Shown here piece after piece: positions 1 to 6,805 of a DNA stretch of 22,003 nt. Below the pieces are notes generated by a model. It saw only the letters and a list, made by a program, of their open reading frames with translations, searched no databases and was not told the DNA's origin. Both the position numbers and the translations under genes were made by a program. The DNA comes from JAMBLL01 sp964387145 (GTDB lineage Bacteria; Actinomycetota; Acidimicrobiia; Spongiisociales; UBA5794), in the NCBI GenBank assembly GCA_964387145.1, contig CAYLVM010000032.1, forward strand, positions 1 to 22,003. Reading direction: 5' to 3'. Each line of letters opens with the position of its first letter. The first letter of the stretch is position 1.

Positions 1-49
1 GATCTGTGATCTGTGATCTGTGATCTGTGATCTGTGATCTGTGATCTGT
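1..49. repeat. Seven perfect tandem copies of a 7-bp unit (GATCTGT)
   Basis: The heptamer GATCTGT is repeated seven times without a mismatch from the first base of the window. It then decays into GAACTGA and CAACTGC just before the stop codon of the ArsA-type gene at 63. The array may continue to the left of the window. Because 7 is not a multiple of 3, plus-strand reading meets TGA in every frame, while the minus strand is open through the array. No function is evident. It lies 13 bp beyond the 3' end of the minus-strand gene, so it could be a simple-sequence repeat in an intergenic region or an assembly-edge artefact. Confidence 0.95.
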
Positions 50-62
50 GAACTGACAACTG

Positions 63-1112
63 CTAGAAACCCAGATCCTCGAGCAGGGTCGTCTGTTCGA
101 TCAAGGCGCCGAGCCCTGCAAGGTCGTGGGGTGCCGGCGACACCAGCCCGATCGTGTACAACGCGATGGCGTACCGTGCCGAGATCTCGTCGGAGACATC
201 GGCCTGACGCCGTGCTTCGGCTGCCCATGCCTTGAGGTTCGTGCGTGCCCGTGCCCGGAGATCCGCGTCGGGCACCCCGTGGATGGGTTTGCCTGCAGCG
301 TCGACCCACTCGAGTGGCAGCGCCCGGTTGAAGATGACACACGAGGGTGACACGGAGACGTCCTCCAGCTGGCGGAAGAAGCGTTTCGTTTCGTACAGAG
401 GCGTCGGGTCGGCGGTCGTTGTGATGATCGTCGTTGCCGCTCTGAGATACCGCTCCATCGTGCGGGACCGCGCCGAGAGGCTGTCGTACATCGTGCGCAG
501 ATCGAGGAGAAAATCGGCAACGTCGGACAGCATCGGGCCGCCGAGGACGGTGTCGGCCAGGCGGAGCATCGGGCGTGCCGTGATGCGGTACAGGACGCTA
601 CGCCCGGGAAGGTGCGATCCTGTCAACCACTTCAGCAACTTCCCAGAGACGAGATCTCCGGTGCGTGCCGGGGCGGTGAAGAAGTCGATGCCCCCACCCG
701 ACGGTGGCGTGTCGATGACCAGAGCGTCGTACTGCTTGGATTCGATGTACTCGGCCATCCGTTCTCCTGCGGCGTATGCCTGTGCTGCGGGAAAGCGGTC
801 GGCGATCGCCCGAAAGTACGGATTGACGAGGAGGCGTTCGCCGACCTCCGGATCGGCGTAGCGGTAGATGATCGCTTCCCACGATGCCGAGACGTCGAGC
901 ATGGCCGCCCACATCTGCCCCTGTCCGTCGACGGCTTGTGGCTCGTCGCCGAGAGCGTCGACGCCGAGAGCGTCGGCGAGCCGTTTGGCGGGATCGATCG
1001 TCAGTACGAGCGTGCGGTAGCCCAACGCAGCGAGCCTGGTCGCGATACCTGCAGAGAGGGTCGTCTTGCCGACCCCTCCTGCACCCGTGACGATGACGGT
1101 GCGGGTCGTCAT
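63..1112 (-). CDS. ArsA/Get3-family ATPase, second subunit of a pair
   Basis: This is a 349-aa cytosolic P-loop ATPase of the ArsA (anion-transporting ATPase/Get3) family. The Walker A motif GAGGVGKTT lies at residues 10-18, followed by a switch-like TIDPAKRLADALG segment. A later DTPPSGGGIDFF segment corresponds to the family's DTAPTGH switch II region. The signature lysine of the deviant Walker A (KGGxGK) is alanine here. The ATG at 1112 is chosen because the P-loop follows directly and it overlaps the stop of the upstream ArsA-like gene as ATGA, which indicates translational coupling. The frame stays open upstream, but that extension only shadows the neighbouring gene. Such paired genes occur in actinobacteria (mycobacterial Rv3679/Rv3680, also called BagA/BagB). 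The client or substrate is unknown, and arsenite transport should not be assumed because no arsB or arsenic regulator is nearby. Confidence 0.88.
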   Translation of the reverse strand: MTTRTVIVTGAGGVGKTTLSAGIATRLAALGYRTLVLTIDPAKRLADALGVDALGDEPQAVDGQGQMWAAMLDVSASWEAIIYRYADPEVGERLLVNPYFRAIADRFPAAQAYAAGERMAEYIESKQYDALVIDTPPSGGGIDFFTAPARTGDLVSGKLLKWLTGSHLPGRSVLYRITARPMLRLADTVLGGPMLSDVADFLLDLRTMYDSLSARSRTMERYLRAATTIITTTADPTPLYETKRFFRQLEDVSVSPSCVIFNRALPLEWVDAAGKPIHGVPDADLRARARTNLKAWAAEARRQADVSDEISARYAIALYTIGLVSPAPHDLAGLGALIEQTTLLEDLGF

Positions 1113-2005
1113 CGCACGACGTCCATGTGGTCCGAGAGCTGCAGGGCGACTTCGAGAGGCGTGTAGACGCCCCGCAGGAACGGCAGCGATGAGACTGTCT
1201 CGATGGCGTCGATCCAACGATCTTGTTCGAACTCGAGATGTGTCTGGAGCGTGGCAGCGGCTCGCACCGGCCCATCGGGAAGCTCGTCGAGGCGGGCGGG
1301 ATCGAGGCCACTGGCGGGAAGGACACGGTTCATCACGACGGTCGGTGGAGGTGCAAGGCCATCGGATCTCAGCATCTCGATGGAGTCGATTGTTTCGAGG
1401 ATCGGGAGCTCTGCGGGTGTCGTCACGAGGAGGATGGAGGTACAGCCCGGGTCGAGCATGGTCGATTGGAGCCGTTCTGCCTGCCGGCGCACGTTCCCCG
1501 TTGGAACGAGTTCGGCGATAGTGGTCGGGGCACGCAGATACGACTGGAACTGACCGAGCGACGTTGCGTCGACGACGATGGTGTCCCATCTGCCGGTCCA
1601 GGCTTCAGAGATCGGTTTCCCGATGCTGATGATCTCGCGAACACCGGGTGCGGTCTCGGCCAGGACGGTGAGGGCTGCAGCGATGTGCCTGGTCGGGGCA
1701 CCCTGTGGGACCCTGAGCTGGAGCTTGAGGTACTCATCGAGGGCAGCGGCACGGTCGATCTCCATGGCAAAGAGCCCCTCGCGAACCTCGTGGGGTCGGT
1801 AGGTGAGGGACTTCGCTCCGAGGTGTGCAGCGAGCCCCGGGCTCGAACCCATGTCGATAGCAAGCACGCTCTCGCCCCTACGGGCCCGCGCGATGCAAAG
1901 CGCGGCTGCAACGGCAGACTTGCCTGTACCGCCCTTACCCGATACGAATACGAGGCGCGTGGAAACCATCTGGAACAGGGTAGCGACACACGTCGCGGAG
2001 GCCAT
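1109..2005 (-). CDS. ArsA/Get3-family ATPase, first subunit of a pair
   Basis: This 298-aa P-loop ATPase is the first gene of a two-gene minus-strand operon. The deviant Walker A SGKGGTGKS (residues 22-30) keeps the signature lysine K24. The switch I position reads DMGSSPG, and the later IVVDATSLGQF segment replaces the usual DTAPTGH. These differences suggest a partner subunit with altered catalysis. The ATG at 2005 is preferred over an internal ATG at 1969 because GGAGG lies four bases upstream of it, while nothing comparable precedes 1969. The stop overlaps the next gene's start by 4 bp. By analogy with mycobacterial Rv3679/Rv3680 the two products probably form a heterodimer, which is inference from the pairing. 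The start codon lies only 32 bp from a divergent gene. Confidence 0.88.
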   Translation of the reverse strand: MASATCVATLFQMVSTRLVFVSGKGGTGKSAVAAALCIARARRGESVLAIDMGSSPGLAAHLGAKSLTYRPHEVREGLFAMEIDRAAALDEYLKLQLRVPQGAPTRHIAAALTVLAETAPGVREIISIGKPISEAWTGRWDTIVVDATSLGQFQSYLRAPTTIAELVPTGNVRRQAERLQSTMLDPGCTSILLVTTPAELPILETIDSIEMLRSDGLAPPPTVVMNRVLPASGLDPARLDELPDGPVRAAATLQTHLEFEQDRWIDAIETVSSLPFLRGVYTPLEVALQLSDHMDVVR

Positions 2006-2006
2006 C

Positions 2007-2031
2007 TAGCCTCCAGGGATCACCGAGAGGA
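2007..2031 (+). promoter_or_regulatory. Candidate -10 box and ribosome binding site for the 70-aa gene, overlapping the divergent gene's RBS
   Basis: TAGCCT at 2007-2012 fits an actinobacterial -10 box. Transcription would start near 2019, giving a leader of about 19 nt with a GAGAGGAG ribosome binding site at 2024-2031 before the GTG at 2038. On the other strand, 2011-2015 is the GGAGG of the ArsA-type gene, so one short segment serves both directions. No good -35 box is visible. Confidence 0.5.
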
Positions 2032-2037
2032 GTACTT

Positions 2038-2250
2038 GTGGCGAAGCTGGACATGGACGAGTTCCTCGCGCGGTTCGCTGCGCGGGCTGAGGCGGTGCGT
2101 GAGCGTGGTGTTCCTCCACTGGAAGGGGATGCCCGCAAGGCGTACATCGAGGCTGCAGAAAAGGACTATTTCGACTACTCATTGATCGCGGCTGCCCAGT
2201 GGGCCGTCGAGGACGGCAAGCTGGTTCTTCGAATACCGCTGTCAGGCTGA
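2038..2250 (+). CDS. Small conserved-looking hypothetical protein, 70 aa
   Basis: I do not recognise a family. The product is a 70-aa soluble, charged protein with an alternating acidic and basic helical first half (DMDEFLARFAARAEAVRERG), an aromatic-rich middle (KDYFDYSLIAAAQWAV) and a short strand-like end (KLVLRIPL). There is no signal peptide or membrane segment. The GTG start at 2038 is supported by GAGAGGAG just upstream and a TAGCCT -10 candidate at 2007. It is divergent from the ArsA-type pair with 32 bp between start codons, and its last 9 bases overlap the 3' end of the ThyX-like gene. GC-rich codon choice and good start signals make it likely to be real. It may share regulation with the ArsA pair, which is inference. 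Confidence 0.7.
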   Translation: MAKLDMDEFLARFAARAEAVRERGVPPLEGDARKAYIEAAEKDYFDYSLIAAAQWAVEDGKLVLRIPLSG

Positions 2251-3888
2251 GGGGTCGTCGACGCCGTGTGCGGCGCGTCTGGCAGCCGCACGGCGCTCGG
2301 TTGCGAGGCGTGCGAGGTCGTAGTCGTTGTGGTCGACGAAGCGCATTGCCTCAGCGATACGCCCGTGGCCTGCGACGTCGCGGATCTGCCGGTGCATCTC
2401 CTGACACACAGCGCGGTATCCGGGATGTCCACCTTGCTGAGTACGCAGTTCCAGCATGTGAAAGGCTTCGCGCGCGTTGAGCTTCAAGGAGAACCGGACG
2501 TTGTAGGCAAACGGGATCACGTACTGGGCGACCTGGGGTGAGATCTCGTCCTCGAGGTCACCGTAGAGCAAGGCCATGCGTTCCATCGTGGCCACCCACT
2601 CGGCTGCTGCCCCGACATCCTCGATGGACTCCGGGACGATGAACCCGTTCGTCGGTGAGAGTGCCTGCCACTGGAGGGTGAGCATCCGGTGGCGTTGCAG
2701 ATCACGGAAGATCCCGTAGTCACACACGATGTCGAATCGGTAGAACGTCTCTTCGAGTCCCCGGCCGGGCTTGTGACGTCGATTGGAACGGTTCCCGACG
2801 TAGGCGGCGAACACGCCGTCGATCTCGTCCTCGGACATGGCATCGACGTGTGCGCTCAGCTCGCGATCCGAGAGGGAAACGAACGGGTACAGGGCGCTCG
2901 CAGCGACCCTGCGTTCACCTTCCGGGTCCCACTCGACGAGGTCGACTCCTGGGTTGGTCGCCGGCACGGTGTCGAGAAGTTTCGCCCGCTCACTCATTGC
3001 AGCGTTGATGTCTGTGAAGTACTTCGCCCACACACCGCCGCGTTCGGGAACATCGACCCGCTTCATGAAGGACGGGATGACGGTCCGAAGTTCCTTGAGC
3101 ATGCAGTCACCGAACCAGCGAACCTCATCGAGCGGATGCGCCGCCATGCGCAGGAGCAGTGCCTCGTACGCCTGACCGGAGGCGAATATCCCGACGTTCG
3201 AAGTCGTCGCAGCGGGAAGCAGTCCACGGGCGTCGTCACATGCCTTGGCTCGGATCGTCGAACGCCACACGAACGTAGAGTCTCCATCTTCCTTCGGGTA
3301 CATCGCCTCGTAGTACGCGACGAGTTTCTCGACGACCCGCGAGTAGACGCCGAAGAGACCGTCGATCTCACGCATGTAGCGTTCGCGAGCCGGGGTCGTG
3401 CCAAGCTCCGTGGGTACGTGGTATCGATATCGGTCGCCGAGCTTCTGGTCGTAGAAGATGTAGCGTGTCGATTGCTCGAGATACGAGGCGAGCCTGCCCC
3501 ACTCGAGCACCTTCGTCAAGATGTTGGACGCCTGTTCCACGGCGAGGTGGGCTCCACCGAGCTGGGCGACGGAGTCGTCACCGTACTCGGTGAACACCCG
3601 GTCATAGAGTGTCTGAGCCCGTTCGACACCGACCGGCCCGTCATCTGTGGCCTGGTCGGCGATCGCGGCGACCGCGTCATCTGATCCGGTCGTGAACTCG
3701 TCGAGGAAGAGGCGACGGACCGACTTGGGTGACCGCGAGTACCGTGCGAAGAGGGCACCCTTGACCACTTCGGGCAGTCCTCGAATCGCGAACACCGGCT
3801 GATCGGTGTTCGAGAAGTACCGCTCGAGGATCGTCGTCTCCGAGGCGGTGAACTCTTCGACGTGGAAAGGGGCAGATGGGTTACTCAC
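2242..3888 (-). CDS. Double-length ThyX-like protein (FAD-dependent thymidylate synthase family)
   Basis: The 548-aa product is about twice the 210-260 aa of ordinary ThyX and appears to hold two ThyX-like halves. In the first half, residues 129-143 (EWGRLASYLEQSTRY) resemble the tail of the ThyX signature but lack the RHR. A second ThyX-like element follows around 216-260 (DDARGLLPAATTS to EVRWFGDCM). In the second half, QRHRMLTLQ at 398-406 keeps RHR with altered spacing to the next serine. Residues 458-500 (IPFAYNVRFSLKLN to GYRAVCQEM) resemble the C-terminal ThyX element. Canonical ThyX makes dTMP from dUMP using methylene-THF, FAD and NADPH. With the signature split between halves, activity is uncertain. 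The GTG start at 3888 has AAGGA upstream. The gene ends overlapping the convergent 70-aa gene by 9 bp. Confidence 0.8.
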   Translation of the reverse strand: MSNPSAPFHVEEFTASETTILERYFSNTDQPVFAIRGLPEVVKGALFARYSRSPKSVRRLFLDEFTTGSDDAVAAIADQATDDGPVGVERAQTLYDRVFTEYGDDSVAQLGGAHLAVEQASNILTKVLEWGRLASYLEQSTRYIFYDQKLGDRYRYHVPTELGTTPARERYMREIDGLFGVYSRVVEKLVAYYEAMYPKEDGDSTFVWRSTIRAKACDDARGLLPAATTSNVGIFASGQAYEALLLRMAAHPLDEVRWFGDCMLKELRTVIPSFMKRVDVPERGGVWAKYFTDINAAMSERAKLLDTVPATNPGVDLVEWDPEGERRVAASALYPFVSLSDRELSAHVDAMSEDEIDGVFAAYVGNRSNRRHKPGRGLEETFYRFDIVCDYGIFRDLQRHRMLTLQWQALSPTNGFIVPESIEDVGAAAEWVATMERMALLYGDLEDEISPQVAQYVIPFAYNVRFSLKLNAREAFHMLELRTQQGGHPGYRAVCQEMHRQIRDVAGHGRIAEAMRFVDHNDYDLARLATERRAAARRAAHGVDDPSA

Positions 3889-3892
3889 GGGG

Positions 3893-3918
3893 TCCTTCGG
3901 TCGTCAACCGGCACCGTA
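3893..3918 (-). promoter_or_regulatory. Candidate promoter and RBS of the ThyX-like gene
   Basis: On the minus strand, TACGGT (3918 down to 3913) is a -10 candidate. A start near 3906 would give a leader of about 18 nt carrying AAGGA (3897-3893), four bases before the GTG at 3888. No convincing -35 box is seen. Confidence 0.45.
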
Positions 3919-3956
3919 CACGACGCTCGAATCCTCAGCAATACCGTGGGGCGCGG

Positions 3957-3962
3957 TACGCT
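3957..3962 (+). promoter_or_regulatory. -10 box of a leaderless promoter for the 84-aa membrane protein
   Basis: TACGCT ends six bases before the ATG at 3969, and no Shine-Dalgarno sequence lies between them. This spacing places the transcription start at or next to the A of the start codon, as expected for a leaderless mRNA. Confidence 0.55.
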
Positions 3963-3968
3963 GGGACG

Positions 3969-4223
3969 ATGACCTTCGTGCGTATCGTGCTCGGTGCACT
4001 CCTCGGCATCCTCACGTTGGTCGTTGCCGTTCCTGCCGTCGTGCTGATCGATCTCGTATCGGGTGGTACGGGTCTCGGCTTGTGTCCCCAGGGCCTCGGG
4101 AGGTGCGACACCGGCGCATATGCAGGCGCCGAACTGCTCATCATTCTCGCCGGGATCGTCATCGTGCTCGGCACGGGTATCGCCGCATGCACCCATCTGC
4201 TCAGGAGATCACGCAGCGCATGA
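3969..4223 (+). CDS. Small membrane protein with two predicted transmembrane helices, 84 aa
   Basis: No family is recognised. Two hydrophobic segments lie at about residues 4-27 and 52-73. They are joined by a loop with two cysteines (C39 and C46, in LCPQGLGRC) that could form a disulfide outside the membrane, and a basic tail (LLRRSRSA) probably lies in the cytoplasm. The frame is open further upstream to 3876, but the ATG at 3969 is preferred because TACGCT sits six bases before it and the hydrophobic segment begins at once. It is divergent from the ThyX-like gene. Its TGA abuts the stop of the convergent EamA gene so that the two stops form the palindrome TGATCA. Function is unknown. Confidence 0.65.
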   Translation: MTFVRIVLGALLGILTLVVAVPAVVLIDLVSGGTGLGLCPQGLGRCDTGAYAGAELLIILAGIVIVLGTGIAACTHLLRRSRSA

Positions 4224-5108
4224 TCAGTGCGCCTCAGATATCGCCTCAGCCGTAGCGATATCGGTGTCCTCGGGAGGTGCGAATACGAGAACGACGTACG
4301 TCCCTGCGATGATGAACATCGCACCGATCCATCCCCGTACGCCAAGTCGTTCGTTGAGAAGGAGCGCGGCCGTTGCAACGGCGAAGAGCGGTTCGAGTGC
4401 GAGCACGATTGCGGTGCGCGATGGGCCGATGATGGTCTGCGCCCAAACCTGGATCAGGAAGGCTCCACCCGTCACGAGCAGTCCCGTCGCGACAAGCGTT
4501 GGCCACACGCTCACTGGCGGAAGCGGGGCGCCCTCGAGGGTCACGGACAACACGAGACCCGCGACGGCGACGATGACCAACTGTACGGCCGTGAACGGGA
4601 TCACCTCATGGCGCGGCGCGAGTTTAGCGAGGAGCACGATGTGAACGGCGAACGCCAGGGCGCATGCCAGTGTCCACAGATCGCCGGCAGCGAAGGTCAG
4701 GTTGTCTGTCAGTGTCAGCGCAGCGAGGCCGACCACCGACAACGAGGCACCTGCAATCGTCGTGACTGCGGGAGATGTTCGCCTGGCAAGGGCTGCGAGA
4801 AGAGGCGTGAAAACCACGTAGAGGCCGGTGATGAGCCCCGAGTTCGTTGCTGACGTCGAACCGAGTCCAACCGTCTGCGTTGCGTACCCCAGAAACAGGA
4901 CGACGCCCGCAAGAGACCCGTCCCTCCACACCGACCGGCTCGTTGGTCGTCCGATCGCCACAAGCACCAAGGCTCCGATCAGGAACCTCCATCCAACGAA
5001 TGCCAGGGGCGGGAGAACGTCGAGAGCATCCTTGACCACGACGAAGGTCGTCCCGAAGAGTGCTGCAGCGAGAGCGAGTAGGAGATAGGCGCGCGTACGG
5101 CGGTTCAC
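4224..5108 (-). CDS. EamA/DMT-family transporter
   Basis: This 294-aa integral membrane protein has about ten hydrophobic helices in two similar halves, the usual size and layout of the drug/metabolite transporter (EamA) family. The first repeat opens with ALFGTTFVVVKDAL and FVGWRFLIGALVL. The second carries GPSRTAIVLALEPLFAV and LNERLGVRGWIGAMFIIAG, which matches the family pattern around the conserved proline and glutamate of the last helices. The substrate cannot be told from sequence; members export amino acids, nucleotides or drugs. The frame is open upstream to 5480, but the GTG at 5108 is chosen because it begins MNRRTRAYLLLALAAALFG and has TACGGT six bases upstream, typical of a leaderless start. 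It ends exactly where the convergent 84-aa gene ends. Confidence 0.88.
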   Translation of the reverse strand: MNRRTRAYLLLALAAALFGTTFVVVKDALDVLPPLAFVGWRFLIGALVLVAIGRPTSRSVWRDGSLAGVVLFLGYATQTVGLGSTSATNSGLITGLYVVFTPLLAALARRTSPAVTTIAGASLSVVGLAALTLTDNLTFAAGDLWTLACALAFAVHIVLLAKLAPRHEVIPFTAVQLVIVAVAGLVLSVTLEGAPLPPVSVWPTLVATGLLVTGGAFLIQVWAQTIIGPSRTAIVLALEPLFAVATAALLLNERLGVRGWIGAMFIIAGTYVVLVFAPPEDTDIATAEAISEAH

Positions 5109-5114
5109 GATGTG

Positions 5115-5120
5115 ACCGTA
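5115..5120 (-). promoter_or_regulatory. -10 box of a leaderless promoter for the EamA transporter
   Basis: On the minus strand TACGGT is followed by six bases and then the GTG at 5108. There is no room for a ribosome binding site. It faces away from the plus-strand promoter at 5156-5161 within a 60-bp divergent gap. Confidence 0.6.
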
Positions 5121-5155
5121 GTGCAGTGTGCGTCGCGCCCATCCGCACGGGGGGT

Positions 5156-5161
5156 TACCGT
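5156..5161 (+). promoter_or_regulatory. -10 box of a leaderless promoter for the 149-aa membrane protein
   Basis: TACCGT is followed by seven bases and the ATG at 5169. No Shine-Dalgarno sequence lies between the box and the start codon. Confidence 0.6.
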
Positions 5162-5168
5162 TGCATCG

Positions 5169-5618
5169 ATGGACCCGTTCGACGACCCCGCACCGTTCGA
5201 TGACCCCCTGCCGCTCGTCGATCGTCTTCCCGACTACCTGGCGACGTTCGGTGTCGGCCTCGCCGCGTCGCTTGGCGTGGGTCTGATCGTGTGGCTCGTC
5301 TCCGAGGTGTCGCTCGCGTCGAGCCTGGGGTACACGATCATCTTGTACGGTGTCGTTCTTCTGCTGGCCGGAGGGGCGAGCGGGGGCGGGTACACGAACC
5401 TCGGCGTCGGAGCAGTCGGTGCGATGTTCGGGACACGCAGAACGGATGAAGCACACGAGGAACTCGACGAGTCGTGGCATGGATCACCCCGCGTGGATTC
5501 GAGGGAACGTCTCGCGAGAGGCCTGCGACCGGAGGCGAACCCCCGGGCATTCTGGCAGGTCATCGGCGGGGGGATCTACGTGGCGATCGGGTTGATGATC
5601 GTGGTCACGTGGTCGTGA
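5169..5618 (+). CDS. Hypothetical membrane protein, 149 aa
   Basis: No family is recognised. The N-terminus is an acidic, proline-rich repeat (PFDDPAPFDDPLP, residues 3-15). Hydrophobic segments follow at about 25-46 and 55-88, the latter glycine-rich. Then comes a charged loop of about 40 residues (90-128), and a final helix lies at about 131-148. The topology therefore has three or four membrane spans. The ATG at 5169 is preferred over an open extension to 5112 because TACCGT lies seven bases upstream and the extension has no start signal. The 3' end overlaps the convergent thioesterase by 14 bp. Neighbours give no functional hint. Confidence 0.7.
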   Translation: MDPFDDPAPFDDPLPLVDRLPDYLATFGVGLAASLGVGLIVWLVSEVSLASSLGYTIILYGVVLLLAGGASGGGYTNLGVGAVGAMFGTRRTDEAHEELDESWHGSPRVDSRERLARGLRPEANPRAFWQVIGGGIYVAIGLMIVVTWS

Positions 5619-6081
5619 CGTCGCGCTGAGCGGCGACGAGTTCCTCGACACTCCCCGCAACGACGAAGAGGCCTGATGACTGCGCAACGACGCGGTCTCC
5701 CGAAAGCATCGCGGCTTGGATCAGGAGCCGCTTTCCCCGCCGCTGTGTCACCGAGCCCGTGAGTGTGAACTCGTCGCCGATAGACGCCTCGGACCGGTAG
5801 CGAATCTCGAGCTTCGCAGTGAACACGAACACGCCCTCCGTCAGGATCGCCGACCACGCGCTGATCTCATCGAGCGCCGTCGCGATCACACCACCGTGGA
5901 GGATGCCGCGAAACCCGCTGAAGTCGTCCTTCGGTGAGAAGGTTCCCGTGGCACCGTCGTCGGACCTGGCGAAGCCGTCGAGATGAAGTCCGACGGGGTT
6001 GTTGACGCCGCACCCGAAGCATCGGTCGTACGCTGATCTCAGCTCGGCGATCTCTTCATCGGAAAGTGTTGTCGAAGCCAC
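5605..6081 (-). CDS. PaaI/hotdog-fold thioesterase family protein
   Basis: The 158-aa protein has the hotdog-fold signature HGGVIATALDEISAW in its middle, with the conserved HGG and a downstream acidic residue that in this family act in thioester hydrolysis. An N-terminal CFGCGVNNPVGLHL segment resembles the FGCG-type start of actinobacterial thioesterases. The acyl-CoA substrate cannot be predicted. The GTG at 6081 is preferred over an in-frame ATG at 6105 because TACAGT lies exactly six bases upstream of the GTG, and a start at 6105 would read through that promoter box. It is divergent from nth with 32 bp between starts and overlaps the convergent 149-aa gene by 14 bp. Confidence 0.8.
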   Translation of the reverse strand: MASTTLSDEEIAELRSAYDRCFGCGVNNPVGLHLDGFARSDDGATGTFSPKDDFSGFRGILHGGVIATALDEISAWSAILTEGVFVFTAKLEIRYRSEASIGDEFTLTGSVTQRRGKRLLIQAAMLSGDRVVAQSSGLFVVAGSVEELVAAQRDVTTT

Positions 6082-6087
6082 GGCATC

Positions 6088-6093
6088 ACTGTA
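6088..6093 (-). promoter_or_regulatory. -10 box of a leaderless promoter for the thioesterase
   Basis: On the minus strand TACAGT is followed by six bases and the GTG at 6081. It lies 6 bp from the nth -10 box, which faces the other way, so the two promoters overlap and may exclude one another. Confidence 0.6.
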
Positions 6094-6099
6094 CCGCAG

Positions 6100-6105
6100 T
6101 AGCAT
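6100..6105 (+). promoter_or_regulatory. -10 box of a leaderless promoter for nth
   Basis: TAGCAT is followed by eight bases and the ATG at 6114, with no Shine-Dalgarno sequence between them. Polymerase bound here would cover the start codon of the divergent thioesterase gene. Confidence 0.5.
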
Positions 6106-6113
6106 CGGCCGTC

Positions 6114-6797
6114 ATGGCGAAACGCACTCCCTCGAAGCCCCCGACGCCGTCCCGAGACGAACGAGCGTTCGCGCGAGACGTCCTCGACAGGCTGACGGCA
6201 CGCTACCCGGAGATGGATACCGCACTCGAGTACGACGATGCGTGGCAACTCCTCGTCGCAACGGTCCTGTCGGCCCAGACGACCGACGCGAACGTCAACT
6301 CCGTCGTACCCGCGTTGTTCGAGCGGTATCCGAAGCCCGAAGACCTTGCCGCTGCCGACCCCGAGGAGGTCGAGAAGATCATCTACTCGACGGGGTACTA
6401 CCGGGCCAAGACGAGGAACATCATCGCTCTTGCTCAGGATCTCGACAGATGCTTCGACGGTGAGGTTCCGCGAGATCTCGACGCTCTCATCACCCTTCCA
6501 GGAGTCGGGCGCAAGACGGCGTCGGTCGTGCTTGCAGAGGTGTGGGGCGACCCGGCGATTGCAGTGGACACCCATGTCAAGCGGGTCAGCAACCGGCTCG
6601 GTCTCACACACTCGAGCGACCCGAAGAAGATCGAGTTCGAGCTCAAAGCCCTGTACCCGCAAGAGGATTGGGCCGGGATCTCGATGAGGATGATCCAGTT
6701 CGGACGAGACGTATGCAACGCCCGTACCCCGCGGTGCTGGGAGTGCCCTCTTGGGGACCTCTGCCGCTACGAGGACAAGACCGGGCGTCCCGGCTGA
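6114..6797 (+). CDS. nth: Endonuclease III (DNA glycosylase/AP lyase)
   Basis: This 227-aa base-excision repair enzyme removes oxidised pyrimidines and cleaves the resulting abasic site. The helix-hairpin-helix LPGVGRKTA (128-136) carries the catalytic lysine K134, and VDTHVKRVSNRLGL (151-164) carries the catalytic aspartate D152. The C-terminal [4Fe-4S] motif is complete: C201, C208, C211 and C217 with Cx6Cx2Cx5C spacing. Length matches the family. The frame is open from 6066, but the ATG at 6114 is preferred because TAGCAT lies eight bases upstream and the earlier codons cross the divergent promoter. The MATE transporter follows after 8 bp and is probably on the same transcript. Confidence 0.95.
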   Translation: MAKRTPSKPPTPSRDERAFARDVLDRLTARYPEMDTALEYDDAWQLLVATVLSAQTTDANVNSVVPALFERYPKPEDLAAADPEEVEKIIYSTGYYRAKTRNIIALAQDLDRCFDGEVPRDLDALITLPGVGRKTASVVLAEVWGDPAIAVDTHVKRVSNRLGLTHSSDPKKIEFELKALYPQEDWAGISMRMIQFGRDVCNARTPRCWECPLGDLCRYEDKTGRPG

Positions 6798-6805
6798 GCC
6801 GCCCG

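Noticed and set aside
1..49. CRISPR array
   Set aside because: The unit is only 7 bp and the copies are directly joined with no spacers; no cas gene is present.
63..1112. Arsenite efflux ATPase (ars operon)
   Set aside because: No arsB, arsR, arsC or arsD lies nearby. The paired arrangement fits the actinobacterial Rv3679/Rv3680-type locus better.
1223..2185. Long plus-strand open frame antisense to the ArsA-type gene
   Set aside because: It is a shadow of a GC-rich gene: the translation shows no motif or start signal, while the opposite strand encodes a clear P-loop ATPase.
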